Source: Thermoplasmatota archaeon (GTDB lineage: Archaea > Thermoplasmatota > Thermoplasmata > Thermoplasmatales > Thermoplasmataceae). Taken from it: a stretch of 64,000 nucleotides of DNA. The stretch lies in assembly GCA_023487205.1 (NCBI GenBank), contig JAMDBT010000051.1, forward strand, positions 1-64,000. Reading direction: 5' to 3'. A program made the position numbers and the translations under genes. This document shows positions 8,406-17,164 of this stretch, in pieces. The notes beneath the pieces are model-generated. The model saw only the letters and a list, made by a program, of their open reading frames with translations. It was not told where the DNA came from and did no database searches. Position 1 is the first letter of the stretch. Each line of letters begins with the position of its first letter.

Positions 8406-9479
8406 TTATGGATTCCCGGACCTGGCTTCGTTAATTTCTTTGATTACGGCGCTGTTCTTTCTGGCCACTTCCAAAGCCGGCTTCATTATGGTCGAGAGAT
8501 GCCTCACTACAAACTCCTTCAGGTCCATGGGATGAATTTCTCCCCCCTGGAATCTGGCAACCAGATCCGATGCATTTTCAAGCTGCAGGTCTCCCCCCTT
8601 CTTTTCCGGCCTGTGAATCAAGATCGAATTCCTCAAGTGGGGAACGACAATCCAGCGAGCGATGTCCAGGACGGGATTGCCCTCCACTTCCCTGGGAGGA
8701 CACACAGCCCCTGAAATCTTCCTGGCCACTTCCTCCGGCCCGTCGCTGATGAAAATCCCGGAGTTCGGGTCGCTTTTTGACATCTTATTCATCTCCCCGC
8801 TGACTGCATCCATCCTGCCGCCTCCCCTCAGGCTTGAAATGAGGGGGGTGTGCAACGCCACAACTTTCTTCAGGCCAAGTTTAGAGGAAATGTCCCGCGA
8901 CAGCATGTGAGCGTGCCTCTGGTCCATTCCGCCAAGGGCAAAATCGTAATTCCTGTATGCAATATCGGTGACCTGCATTAACGGGTAGATCAGCTTGCTG
9001 AAATCTGATCCTGCGTCTTCCTCGGACCGACCCATGATGGGAAGGGCCCTCCTGACCCTGGTGAGACTCGTCGCCTTGGCCATCTTCAGCAGCATTTTCC
9101 AGTAGTTTCCATCAGAGGAAAGATCCTCGGCCCAGGTGAACCGCACCTTTTGACTCACTCCCATGGCCTTAAAGGTATCCTGGAAAATGTTTCCGCTTTT
9201 CCGGATCAGGTCAAGGTCACCCAGCAGCTTATCGTTGACCATCGCATGCCAGTCCGCGAGCAATACCTCCATCTCAATTCCCGCAGAGACCAGATCGTTG
9301 ATTTTCGCAGGGAACAGTATGCCTGTTCCAAGGTGGGGGATTCCTGATGGCTCGAAACCTATGTATCCTGTTGGATTCCCGCTCAGCGCCTTTTCTGCTT
9401 CTTCCTCCGTAACGACTTCAAGAAGGTTGCGTTCCAGTAGATCTAAATTCTGATTTCTGTTGACCGTAATAACATCCAC
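8406..9479 (-). CDS. tyrS: Tyrosine--tRNA ligase
   Basis: The 357-residue class I synthetase has the HIGH-like motif PHLGTG (48-53) and the KMSKS loop MNKMSKSDPNSG. The GFEPSGIPHLG context, the ...QVTDIAYRNYDFALGGMDQRHAH substrate-binding helix and the short C-terminal domain identify archaeal TyrRS rather than TrpRS. It charges tRNA-Tyr in the cytoplasm. It is convergent with FEN1 and lies just downstream of the smc-scpA-nuclease operon, from which about 80 bp separate it. Confidence 0.92.
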   Translation of the reverse strand: MDVITVNRNQNLDLLERNLLEVVTEEEAEKALSGNPTGYIGFEPSGIPHLGTGILFPAKINDLVSAGIEMEVLLADWHAMVNDKLLGDLDLIRKSGNIFQDTFKAMGVSQKVRFTWAEDLSSDGNYWKMLLKMAKATSLTRVRRALPIMGRSEEDAGSDFSKLIYPLMQVTDIAYRNYDFALGGMDQRHAHMLSRDISSKLGLKKVVALHTPLISSLRGGGRMDAVSGEMNKMSKSDPNSGIFISDGPEEVARKISGAVCPPREVEGNPVLDIARWIVVPHLRNSILIHRPEKKGGDLQLENASDLVARFQGGEIHPMDLKEFVVRHLSTIMKPALEVARKNSAVIKEINEARSGNP

Positions 9480-9560
9480 CTTTGTAAGTTGCTATCCCGC
9501 AGAATAGCAGGATGCTTACACTCCTCTGGTACAACTCAACACCATCTATCAAGGTTACTC

Positions 9561-10118
9561 TCATTGTTGGACATATTCATAGCGAGGTTCCTGCCAGCCA
9601 TCGTTGTTGATTAAGCTTTGCGGGCAACTCTGCCTGAAGGAGCAGGAAATGCACCTTCTCGGGTTGGAATGGGCCCTGTCCGGCATTGAATACGTTGATC
9701 TCATCTCGCGCATTGTGTACAGGAGATCGGTTCGCAGCTTCAGGGAGTTCCGTACCCTGAATGCAGATCCTTCGTACTTGAGCACCCCATATGGTATTTT
9801 GAGGTTCGGGTAAACTTCCTCAAGAATCAGGAAATAGGCAGCCATCTGCAGCAAGTGCCCGTCTCTGGGATTTGTTGCCCTTGAGGACTTGTACTCGTAT
9901 GGAATTATGAAATTTCCAGTTCGGATAACCATGTCCGGTTTTCCCGAGAGCCCATAGTTGTTGGACCTCAGCACTGTCCCCTTTGATTGCAGGTCACCAT
10001 ATACTATCCTTCCTGGAGGAACTGCCGTGATCCCGGACCTCGATTTGACCAGTACCAGAATTATGAGTAGGAAGATGAGAAAAAGAAAGAGGAAAAAGGC
10101 TAAAGTGGCAGCTACCAA
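9561..10118 (-). CDS. Cas4/RecB-like nuclease, C-terminal part with TM helix
   Basis: The 185-residue frame starts at TTG (10118), overlapping the stop of the upstream frame by 7 bp. A strong TM helix (residues 3-24) precedes a PD-(D/E)XK nuclease core: D62 (SGKPD), E75 and K77 (YEYKS) and the QxxxY motif (Q91, Y95). The C-terminus has three Cys of a Cas4/AddB-type 4Fe-4S site (C156, C159, C165: RRCISCSFRQSC). The fourth Cys and motif-I His are in the neighbouring frame (10112-10354), so neither product alone is a complete enzyme. An in-frame TGA lies just upstream of the TTG. Either the pair is translated as two coupled subunits or a frameshift has split a single gene. Not near any CRISPR. 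Confidence 0.72.
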   Translation of the reverse strand: MVAATLAFFLFLFLIFLLIILVLVKSRSGITAVPPGRIVYGDLQSKGTVLRSNNYGLSGKPDMVIRTGNFIIPYEYKSSRATNPRDGHLLQMAAYFLILEEVYPNLKIPYGVLKYEGSAFRVRNSLKLRTDLLYTMREMRSTYSMPDRAHSNPRRCISCSFRQSCPQSLINNDGWQEPRYEYVQQ

Positions 10119-10354
10119 ATCAATAGCACCGCCAGGATCACAGAAACCAGTATGACTGCACCAGTAAGGATCGCGGTCGCGGATCTGAAAACTGAAACCT
10201 TCCTGTCCAGGCTTGCATGCATGCGCTGTCCGGTCCGGAGCCTGGTATTGGAATTCACGTCCCTGGGCACGCCTTCCTTGTTAAGGTACCATGAAACGTT
10301 GCAGAAGGAATACTGTGCAATTTCAGATGCTGCAAGTATATCGTCCTGTGCCAT
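10112..10354 (-). CDS. Cas4/RecB-like nuclease, N-terminal part with TM helix
   Basis: The 80-residue frame carries the front of a Cas4-like domain: SEIAQYSFC with the first cluster Cys (C18), then GQRMH with the motif-I His (H46). It ends in a TM helix (about residues 58-79) and TAG at 10114-10112. The ATG overlaps the scpA stop by one base (TGATG), so it is translated in the smc-scpA operon. The split from the C-terminal frame falls between two adjacent membrane helices. Function is inferred as single-strand or end-processing nuclease at the membrane; the link to SMC is by operon only. Confidence 0.7.
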   Translation of the reverse strand: MAQDDILAASEIAQYSFCNVSWYLNKEGVPRDVNSNTRLRTGQRMHASLDRKVSVFRSATAILTGAVILVSVILAVLLIW

Positions 10355-11184
10355 CAGGCATCCGCCTTCTCAACCCTCACGACTATTGGACCAAAATCCA
10401 CCTTCTGATCAAGCGTGATTAATTTTCTTCTGCACAGGAACATGGAATATGCGAGGAACGCCTTTCTCTCTTCCCCCTCTCCCCACGTCTCTTCCATCAG
10501 GAAATGCCTGGCAGTATTCGCCATTATCCTCTGCCGGAGTGCCTCGATCTCTTTCTCCGGTTCCTCGGAATGGAGTTCTTCAACGATCTTCTCCATCTGC
10601 GCGGGAGTTATGACTATCTCATCCTTCTGGCCCGTGAATGGCTTCACGCTGACGCTGGAAGCTTTTCTCAGTGCCACCAGTAGGTCCAGTAGCGTAATTT
10701 TCCGTGTCTCCGAGTGTCTCATGGGTGGAATAATCCCGACATCGTCATTCTCCTGTGTGGGCATCTCTAAATCAGTGTTTTCCTGGTTGAATACGTTCAC
10801 GTCAAAGCCGAACCCTTCCTCCAGGTCGGGCAGGAGGACTTCCTTCACAATTTCTGGAGAGGCCCTGCGAAGCATGATCTCGCTTTTCCTGTACAGCAGG
10901 TGCCACGCACTCAGCATCAGGTACCCCGCCCCTGCGAAGTCTGTAAATTTCTCGTCAAGTATTTCCCGCAACACTCTTGCAAAGCTGGAAATATCCACAT
11001 TCCATGGATCCATGATGCCGCGCTCGCACATTGACACTAGCCTGGACGCAATCCTCGAAAGCAGGTCCGTTTCTCCAACGGAAACTTTCTCCGACTCGGT
11101 GACAAGGTGTTCGTAGAATTCGGTCTCCACTTCCATCATGGTGCCCTGCACGATAATATTCTTCAGCAGGTCTTTAGAAATCAT
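10354..11184 (-). CDS. scpA: Segregation and condensation protein A
   Basis: The 276-residue kleisin subunit has the N-terminal SMC-neck-binding region with DLLSRIASRLVSM and MDPWNVDISSFARVL, an acidic variable middle, and a C-terminal winged helix (TLLDLLVALRKASS) that would bind the SMC head. It overlaps the smc stop by 4 bp (ATGA). Together SMC and ScpA form a ring that folds and segregates DNA. No scpB was found in this window; the archaeal complex often lacks an obvious one beside scpA. Confidence 0.9.
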   Translation of the reverse strand: MISKDLLKNIIVQGTMMEVETEFYEHLVTESEKVSVGETDLLSRIASRLVSMCERGIMDPWNVDISSFARVLREILDEKFTDFAGAGYLMLSAWHLLYRKSEIMLRRASPEIVKEVLLPDLEEGFGFDVNVFNQENTDLEMPTQENDDVGIIPPMRHSETRKITLLDLLVALRKASSVSVKPFTGQKDEIVITPAQMEKIVEELHSEEPEKEIEALRQRIMANTARHFLMEETWGEGEERKAFLAYSMFLCRRKLITLDQKVDFGPIVVRVEKADA

Positions 11185-14100
11185 ACGGGTACCTCCGAGA
11201 AGCTCTTGGTGAACACTTCAGTATTTTCGTCGTCAAACGTTGTTACGCCCACAATCTGGTCGGCATATTTCAGCATGGCCTTCCTGAGGGACACAATCAG
11301 GACCTGTGATGTCTTGGAGTTCTCCTTGAGCATCTTCCCTATGCGCTCAGCGTTGGAACCGTCAAGGAACATGTCGACTTCGTCAAGGTAATAAACGGGT
11401 GACGGGTTGATACGCTGTACCGACATTATGAAAGCCATTGCTGTGAGGCTCTTTTCACCCCCGCTGAGTGCACCTATCTTGTTGAAGTTGCTTCCTTTTG
11501 GCTTGGCTCTTATGTTGATCTCGGATTCCAGAGGTTTATCCTCGTCAGACATTACGAGCGAAGCTTCCCCTCCGTCGGAAAGTGCATAGTATATTGAATT
11601 CATGTGGAGGTTGATATCCCTGAAAAGTCGCATGAAGACAACCTTCTTCTGCTCTATGAGGGACTCTTCCAGCTTTTCGAGTTCGCGCCTCTCTGCCCTG
11701 AGCTTTTCCATTTCCCCGTCCAGTGAGGCCAGAAAGTCTTTTTCTGTCTGGTACTCCTCTATCGCCTTCAGGTTGACCGCACCCATAGCTGTTACTTCAT
11801 TTTCCTTAGTGCTGACTGCGGACTTCATTTCCTGCAGTCCCATGGAGGTTACCATTACCGAACCGCCTGACTCCAGTATCTGAGACTCGGTGAGTGCAAT
11901 TCTGTCCCTGAGAACTCCGCTCCTTACCTCGAAATCCGTAATGATCTCGCTCTTGGAGGTAACCTCAGATCCAACGCGATCCATATCCTGCGTCCCTGCG
12001 TTTATGATCTTCTCAAGTTCCAGTATCCTCGCGTTGATGGCCCTGACCTGCTCGTTGATTGAATCCTCAACAGCAGTAAGCTTCGCAAGCTCCTCCCTTA
12101 GGACTGAAGCCTTCTGCTTTTCCTGTGCTCTTTTCACCCCAATTTCAGATTTCCTGTTCCTGCACTTTAAAATATTCTGGTTGGCTGCTTCGATGCTTTT
12201 CTGCAGATTTTCGAGCCTGAGTCTATCCCCGGTAAGATCTGAAGACTTGCCTGAAAGGTCGTCTCTCAGCAGGTGCAGTTCCTTCTCGATGGAATTCTTC
12301 TCCTCGATCATCTCAGGTGAGAAGGACTTCATCTTCTCAAATATCTGCTCTTTCGTCTTTTCAAGCTCGGTGATGTGATCGACCAGTACGCCTTCCTGCT
12401 TCCCGAATTCGGCGATTCTTCCATCCAATCCTGACAGCGACAGCCGTTCCTTCTCGATTTCGCCCCTGCATTTCGCAAGCAGCGGGTCGTTCTTGACTAT
12501 CGTCTCACGATAGAAAGAAATCTTTCCGGAGTCCGTGCCCTCACTTCTGGAACTCTCGTGGAGCTTTGATGTGACAATGTCCAGTTCGTCGTTTGCATCA
12601 GCGATGAGCTGGCTGATCTCCGCGAGCCTTGCGTCCATGGTTGAAAGCTCAGCAGAGAGTTCCCGTAGCCTGGCTTCTGTAGCAAGTGGAGACTTGCGAT
12701 CGGCGTATCCGCCAGTAATTGCACCACCAGCATCGAAAATGTCCCCTTCCATTGTGACCAGCCTGACTCCTCCCATATGCTTTCGTGCGGTGGGAACGTC
12801 GGCCATAATGAGGGTATCCTGGAAACAGTACCAAATGATGCTCTCGTATTCTGGCCCGTACTTGACGTTCTCGAAAATGTATCCGAGACTCTCGCCGGAG
12901 TTCCTCACCATAATCGCTTTTCCTCTCGGCCTTGCTGGAGACATCTTGTTCAGCGGCAGCAGAGTGATCCTGCCGGCCTTTTCCCTCTTAAGCACATTGA
13001 GGCACTTCTCCGCAACTTCGTCTGTGTCAACAACAAGCGAGTTGAGCCTGTTTCCCGCTGCAGCTTCAATGGCAAGTGCGTATTTCTCGTCGAAGGACAA
13101 AAGTTCCCTGACCGTTCCGTGGATTCCAGTCAGTTGCCCATTTGACCTTGCCGCAGCGATGGCGGAAAGCGCCCTGGATGAGGGGCCAAACCTCGCGTTG
13201 GAGGACGCGCTTATCCTTTCATACTCCTTGCCTGCTTCAGAATGCCGCTTGGTAAGTCCTGATTTCTCAGTATTCAGCGATTCTAGCGTGTTTCTGAGCT
13301 TATAATATCGATCACTAAGCGATTTGGTCTCCTTCTGGCTCTTCTGTGTCGATTCCTCGATGTCCCTGATTCTCCACTTTGCATCCTTGATTTCCGATTC
13401 CAGCGATTTTTCCTTTTCCTCCAGCACCGAGAGGCGCTGCAGTACGGAGTTCTTTTCCGATTCAACATATCCGACCTGTGAATTCAGATCCTGTTCTGCC
13501 TTTCTTGCCTCCGCCATTCTGGAGTCATTCTCAACAAGCTTACCCTGCAGTTCTGATATTTCCTTCGAAGAACTTCCTGTCACCGAGAGCAAATCGGAAA
13601 ATCTCTCATCAAGTTCCTTCTTCCTCTTCTCAAGACCGGCCAGTTTCTCCGTTTCCCCGGCAATTCTCTCTTCCAGCTGCCGGATCTCCACGTTCGAGGA
13701 AGTGATATCATCAGAATCACCTGAAATCTCAGTTTCCAGATTCTGGTCTTCCCTGTCGAGGGACTTGATGTCCAGTTCCACCTCGCCTATGGAGATCCTG
13801 GCCTGTTCTATCTTTCCCCTGATCTCCCTTGACTCCTCCGAGGATGATCGCTCGCGCAGTTCCTGCTGCTTAGCGATTTCCTGTCTTGCTGAGTCTATCT
13901 TTTCCTTTATCGATTGCTTCTGCTTTTCCAGATTGCCTATCTCAGATCGTACCAGTTCGACCTGCCTGGACAATCCTTCCATTTCCTTTGTCTGGGTCGT
14001 CAGCTGCCTTGTCAGAATCGTGGTCTTGAGATTCTTGATCTCGGATGTAAGGATGTTGTACTTTTCTGCCTGTGCTTTCTCTGCCTGCAGCTGGTCAAGC

Positions 14101-14711
14101 CTCTTATTGTGGTCATCCCTGAGAATTCCAATCTTCTCGAGGTTCACAGCCACTCCCCGGATGTCGGTCTCTGCTTTCTCTATCTGGTTATTGTAGCTCT
14201 CTATCCCTGCAATGGATTCCAGCAGCTTCCTCCTCTCGGTTCCAGACATTTCTATGAGATTGTTTATGTCACCCTGCAGTACAAAACTGTACGAATCCAG
14301 GTAAATCTGGGAAACGTCAAGGAGATGTTCCACGTCGGATCTCTTGCTCCGAGCACCGTTGATGAAGTAGGTACTGCGGTAATCTCCCCCCTCAAGTTCC
14401 AGTTCACGGGTTATGTTGATTCTTCTTTGCTCTTCGGGCACGTCCTCCCTTTCGGTATCTATTATCAGGGACACCCGGCAGCTGTTTCGTTGCCTCTGCG
14501 CATTGGATGCCTTATGTATCAAATCTGATAATCTCTCTGCGCGAATAGTCTTGGAAGATCGAACGCCAAGAACAAAAAGCATCGCGTCCCCTATGTTGCT
14601 TTTCCCGCTGCCATTCGGACCGCTGATGACAGTCAGACCCTTCCTGAAAGTAATTTTCCTCTTATTCCCGAAGGATTTGAAGTTGTCCAGTTCAATAGAT
14701 TCTATAAGCAT
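11181..14711 (-). CDS. smc: Chromosome segregation protein SMC
   Basis: The 1176-residue ATPase has the full SMC plan: N-terminal head with Walker A GPNGSGKS (31-38), a first coiled coil to about residue 500, a hinge near 510-660 with Gly-rich turns, a second coiled coil, and a C-terminal head with signature LSGGEKSLTAM and Walker B PVYYLDEVDMFLDG. Length is normal. First gene of an operon smc-scpA-nuclease. A TATA-like box at 14741-14749 lies about 34 nt before the ATG, implying a very short leader. The many frames on the opposite strand here are shadows of the coiled coil. Confidence 0.96.
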   Translation of the reverse strand: MLIESIELDNFKSFGNKRKITFRKGLTVISGPNGSGKSNIGDAMLFVLGVRSSKTIRAERLSDLIHKASNAQRQRNSCRVSLIIDTEREDVPEEQRRINITRELELEGGDYRSTYFINGARSKRSDVEHLLDVSQIYLDSYSFVLQGDINNLIEMSGTERRKLLESIAGIESYNNQIEKAETDIRGVAVNLEKIGILRDDHNKRLDQLQAEKAQAEKYNILTSEIKNLKTTILTRQLTTQTKEMEGLSRQVELVRSEIGNLEKQKQSIKEKIDSARQEIAKQQELRERSSSEESREIRGKIEQARISIGEVELDIKSLDREDQNLETEISGDSDDITSSNVEIRQLEERIAGETEKLAGLEKRKKELDERFSDLLSVTGSSSKEISELQGKLVENDSRMAEARKAEQDLNSQVGYVESEKNSVLQRLSVLEEKEKSLESEIKDAKWRIRDIEESTQKSQKETKSLSDRYYKLRNTLESLNTEKSGLTKRHSEAGKEYERISASSNARFGPSSRALSAIAAARSNGQLTGIHGTVRELLSFDEKYALAIEAAAGNRLNSLVVDTDEVAEKCLNVLKREKAGRITLLPLNKMSPARPRGKAIMVRNSGESLGYIFENVKYGPEYESIIWYCFQDTLIMADVPTARKHMGGVRLVTMEGDIFDAGGAITGGYADRKSPLATEARLRELSAELSTMDARLAEISQLIADANDELDIVTSKLHESSRSEGTDSGKISFYRETIVKNDPLLAKCRGEIEKERLSLSGLDGRIAEFGKQEGVLVDHITELEKTKEQIFEKMKSFSPEMIEEKNSIEKELHLLRDDLSGKSSDLTGDRLRLENLQKSIEAANQNILKCRNRKSEIGVKRAQEKQKASVLREELAKLTAVEDSINEQVRAINARILELEKIINAGTQDMDRVGSEVTSKSEIITDFEVRSGVLRDRIALTESQILESGGSVMVTSMGLQEMKSAVSTKENEVTAMGAVNLKAIEEYQTEKDFLASLDGEMEKLRAERRELEKLEESLIEQKKVVFMRLFRDINLHMNSIYYALSDGGEASLVMSDEDKPLESEINIRAKPKGSNFNKIGALSGGEKSLTAMAFIMSVQRINPSPVYYLDEVDMFLDGSNAERIGKMLKENSKTSQVLIVSLRKAMLKYADQIVGVTTFDDENTEVFTKSFSEVPV

Positions 14712-14740
14712 TTAGAACCCTGTCCGACATTTGTCAGCTA

Positions 14741-14749
14741 TTATATAAC
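14741..14749 (-). promoter_or_regulatory. TATA-like box of the smc operon
   Basis: Read on the minus strand the site is gttatataa, within a very AT-rich tract (14736-14770). Its centre is 34 nt before the smc ATG, which puts transcription start about 7 nt before the codon by the usual archaeal spacing. The neighbouring run of TATA-like steps may give more than one start point. Confidence 0.55.
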
Positions 14750-14833
14750 TAAATATTATATTATATATAATCCTTTGGTGAAGCCCAAATTCCTGCTACC
14801 TTCGCGTTCAGTCCTTCCACATCTGTCCATCGT

Positions 14834-14842
14834 TATATAAAC
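14834..14842 (+). promoter_or_regulatory. TATA-like box without an obvious nearby gene
   Basis: The sequence ttatataaa on the plus strand is a near-consensus archaeal TATA box. By the usual spacing, transcription would start near 14863, but the threonine synthase start chosen here is at 15109. The transcript would carry a leader of about 245 nt, or it may be a separate small RNA. It could also serve a longer reading of the gene starting at 14944. Confidence 0.35.
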
Positions 14843-15057
14843 CAAATAATGTCCATAGTACAGCAGACAATACTCCGCACATAGAGAATTACTGAATTTT
14901 CGTTGTCTGCCAGAAATCCATGTGAAACTTAGAACGAGAAAAAATGGTCAGGAATGGGTTCTCTTTTCCTGAATTCCTGCCGAGCATTGGAACAAGGGCA
15001 ACATGGGACCTTGCAAGAATTGTACATCGCGGTACTCCTGGCGGTTACCTCTCCTGC

Positions 15058-15066
15058 GATATTAAG
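15058..15066 (+). promoter_or_regulatory. TATA-like box for threonine synthase
   Basis: The site gatattaag is 47 nt ahead of the ATG at 15109 and would start transcription near 15088, leaving a 20-nt leader with the ribosome binding site ggaga. It supports the downstream start over the longer frame from 14944. Confidence 0.4.
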
Positions 15067-15108
15067 CGATCAATGCTATTAGTACGCTCGCCTTGGAGAA
15101 ACGTGAAA

Positions 15109-16128
15109 ATGGTTCGGGTGCTGTGCGTATCTTGCGGATCGGAAAGGAAACAGTTCGAGCACGTGTGCTCAAACTGCGGGTCCGTCTTCGAAATTAAGCC
15201 TGACTGGAAATACCGCGGAACTTACAGGGAAGATTTTCCCTATGTCAGGAACTGGGTAAGCCTTGGCGAAGCAGAGACACCACTCGTGGATCATGGAAAA
15301 ATGCTGCTCAAACTGGACTATTTCCAGCCGACTTTCTCGTACAAGGATCGGGGTTCACGCGTTCTCGTATCCAGGGCTGCTGATGTGCTGAACAAGGGGC
15401 AGGACATCAACGAGGATTCATCCGGAAATGCGGGTGCTTCGGTTTCCGCATATGGGAAAGCGGCAGGGTTCAAGGTGCATATTTTCGCCTCCGAGGGCGC
15501 CATTGAGTCCAAGCTGAAGCAGATCCGTGCATACGGCGCATCAGTCACGCAAGTCAGGGGAAGCCGGGAAAATGTAACGGAAGCCGCAATAAAGGCACCC
15601 GGCACTTACATGGGACATTCGTACATTCCCGAGTTCCGGGACGGGATACGATCCCTTGCATACGAGCTGTTCAGGCAGACGGGCGGGAAAATCCCGGACG
15701 TGATCTATGTTCCCCTGTCCGCAGGCACTCTTCTCCTTGGCGTTCACTCTGGATTCACGAATCTCCTGGATTCCGGCGAAATAACGCAAATGCCCTCTAT
15801 CGTGGGAGTGCAGCCGCAGGGTGTGGACCCAATCTGCGCACAGATCAAAGGAGCGGCGTATGATCCGAACAACGGGATCACATCGATTGCCGATGCCCTT
15901 GTCACCAAGAAGCCGGTGCTCCGGAAATTGGTCGTTTCTGCACTTTCTGGGTCCGGAACTTGCGTTCCCGTGACCGATGCTGAAATAATGGAATCTTGGA
16001 AGGATCTATCGACTTCGGGATATCTTGTTGAGCATAGCTCTGCTGCAGCCCTGGCCGGATACAGGAAACTGCGCAGGGGAGAGAGACCTGCAATAATCCT
16101 GACCGGAAACGGGCTGAAATCGATCTAA
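15109..16128 (+). CDS. thrC: Threonine synthase
   Basis: The 339-residue PLP enzyme (from the ATG at 15109) starts with a zinc ribbon (C6, C9, C20, C23), as in archaeal threonine synthases. The PLP lysine is K79 in TFSYKDRGS, and the phosphate loop is EDSSGNAGAS. It converts O-phosphohomoserine to threonine. The frame is open back to 14944 but those 55 residues are not family-like, and ggagaaacgtgaaa before 15109 offers a ribosome binding site. A homologous PLP enzyme of another specificity cannot be ruled out. The 3' end overlaps the convergent osmC gene by 4 bp. Confidence 0.85.
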   Translation: MVRVLCVSCGSERKQFEHVCSNCGSVFEIKPDWKYRGTYREDFPYVRNWVSLGEAETPLVDHGKMLLKLDYFQPTFSYKDRGSRVLVSRAADVLNKGQDINEDSSGNAGASVSAYGKAAGFKVHIFASEGAIESKLKQIRAYGASVTQVRGSRENVTEAAIKAPGTYMGHSYIPEFRDGIRSLAYELFRQTGGKIPDVIYVPLSAGTLLLGVHSGFTNLLDSGEITQMPSIVGVQPQGVDPICAQIKGAAYDPNNGITSIADALVTKKPVLRKLVVSALSGSGTCVPVTDAEIMESWKDLSTSGYLVEHSSAAALAGYRKLRRGERPAIILTGNGLKSI

Positions 16129-16592
16129 CTCTCCAGGTCTGCTATTCTGCCCGGCTCTTCCGGCTTCAGCCGATCGCACACTGTTTTTCCGTCAATTATT
16201 ATGCTATACCTGACGTCAGCCCCGCCCCTGTGCGCAAGAATGGAAATATGGCAGTACTTGGTCAGAGAGAGATTGATGCATTTCTTGACCTTTTCGGGAT
16301 CCGGTGAACCTGTGAACTGGTACTTTATGTTGACATACTTGAGAGTTTTCGGGTGATGTTCGTTTCTTTCCGCCTCCACCGAGGTGCTGAAAGACTTGTA
16401 TGCAACCCTCATCTTCGGAAGAATGGTGACCACATCCGCGGACGTGCACCCACCCATTCCGATCAAAAGATAATCGGTGGGGCTGTAACCGTTGTCGTCG
16501 CTCCTGGTGGGATCCCTGATCCTTGTCTCTGGTTTCCCCGGGACGGTGGTAAAGAATCCTTTTTCAGGACGGTATTCGAAAGAAACCTCCAT
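16125..16592 (-). CDS. OsmC-family peroxidase-like protein
   Basis: The 155-residue protein has both catalytic cysteines of the OsmC/Ohr fold: C49 in GMGGCTSADVV and C114 in LSLTKYCHIS, plus the usual Pro- and Gly-rich strand order. It probably reduces organic hydroperoxides with a thiol partner, although the Arg partner position is not obvious. Convergent with thrC, sharing 4 bp. Confidence 0.85.
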   Translation of the reverse strand: MEVSFEYRPEKGFFTTVPGKPETRIRDPTRSDDNGYSPTDYLLIGMGGCTSADVVTILPKMRVAYKSFSTSVEAERNEHHPKTLKYVNIKYQFTGSPDPEKVKKCINLSLTKYCHISILAHRGGADVRYSIIIDGKTVCDRLKPEEPGRIADLES

Positions 16593-16678
16593 GCACGATG
16601 ATCTGAATTTGGTATATTAATTATGGACGGGTACTGTTGCTGAAAACCAATGGAAGATGGGAACTGTAGAGTTGGAAT

Positions 16679-17164
16679 CTATTCCGGTCCCACCCGCCTG
16701 AATGCCCTTCCGAGGAATTTGATCGCATTTATCAGGGAAGTGAGGCCTGCGGCGACTTCCTCATCCTTCAGTATCGCAAGCAGCCGCATCAGGGTGAATC
16801 TGTTCGGGGACTTTGCACCCGAGACCATTTCATCGAACAAGATGTCAGAGTCGTACAGGACAGACTTAATTGCGTCTGATCCGGTTTCGTCCGAAATGGC
16901 ATGCATCAGAGCAGGTAGGATATTCAGGCCCTTCGAAAGGTCGTAGACCATATCCGATCTCTTCAACGGCTCAAGGAACGTGTCCGGATCCGAAGGCATG
17001 GAGTTCTCCGCGATCTTCTCGATCAACTGAGGTATTCCGGCCTTGGCCAGTCTGTCCACAACCCTTGCAATAGAAAGCAGGGCTTCACCGTTCGATAGCA
17101 GAATAGACAGAGCCTCTTCCGTCAAGTCTTTCTTTTCAACCAATTCTTTACTTTCATCTTCCAA
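16679..17164 (-). CDS. DUF1641 protein
   Basis: This 161-residue, mostly helical protein matches DUF1641, which is often encoded beside flavoprotein oxidoreductases of the sulfide:quinone reductase type in acidophiles. The start is TTG at 17164, immediately after the TAA of the upstream flavoprotein (no gap), so the two are coupled. No catalytic motif is visible. The conserved neighbourhood suggests a partner or scaffold of the oxidoreductase; that is inference. Confidence 0.8.
   Translation of the reverse strand: MEDESKELVEKKDLTEEALSILLSNGEALLSIARVVDRLAKAGIPQLIEKIAENSMPSDPDTFLEPLKRSDMVYDLSKGLNILPALMHAISDETGSDAIKSVLYDSDILFDEMVSGAKSPNRFTLMRLLAILKDEEVAAGLTSLINAIKFLGRAFRRVGPE

Noticed and set aside
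11407-14528. Long antisense frames over smc
   Set aside because: They are shadows of the coiled-coil codons; no motif or ribosome site, and smc is certain.
14944-15108. Extended N-terminus of threonine synthase
   Set aside because: The 55 residues are unlike the family; zinc ribbon and ribosome site support the later start.
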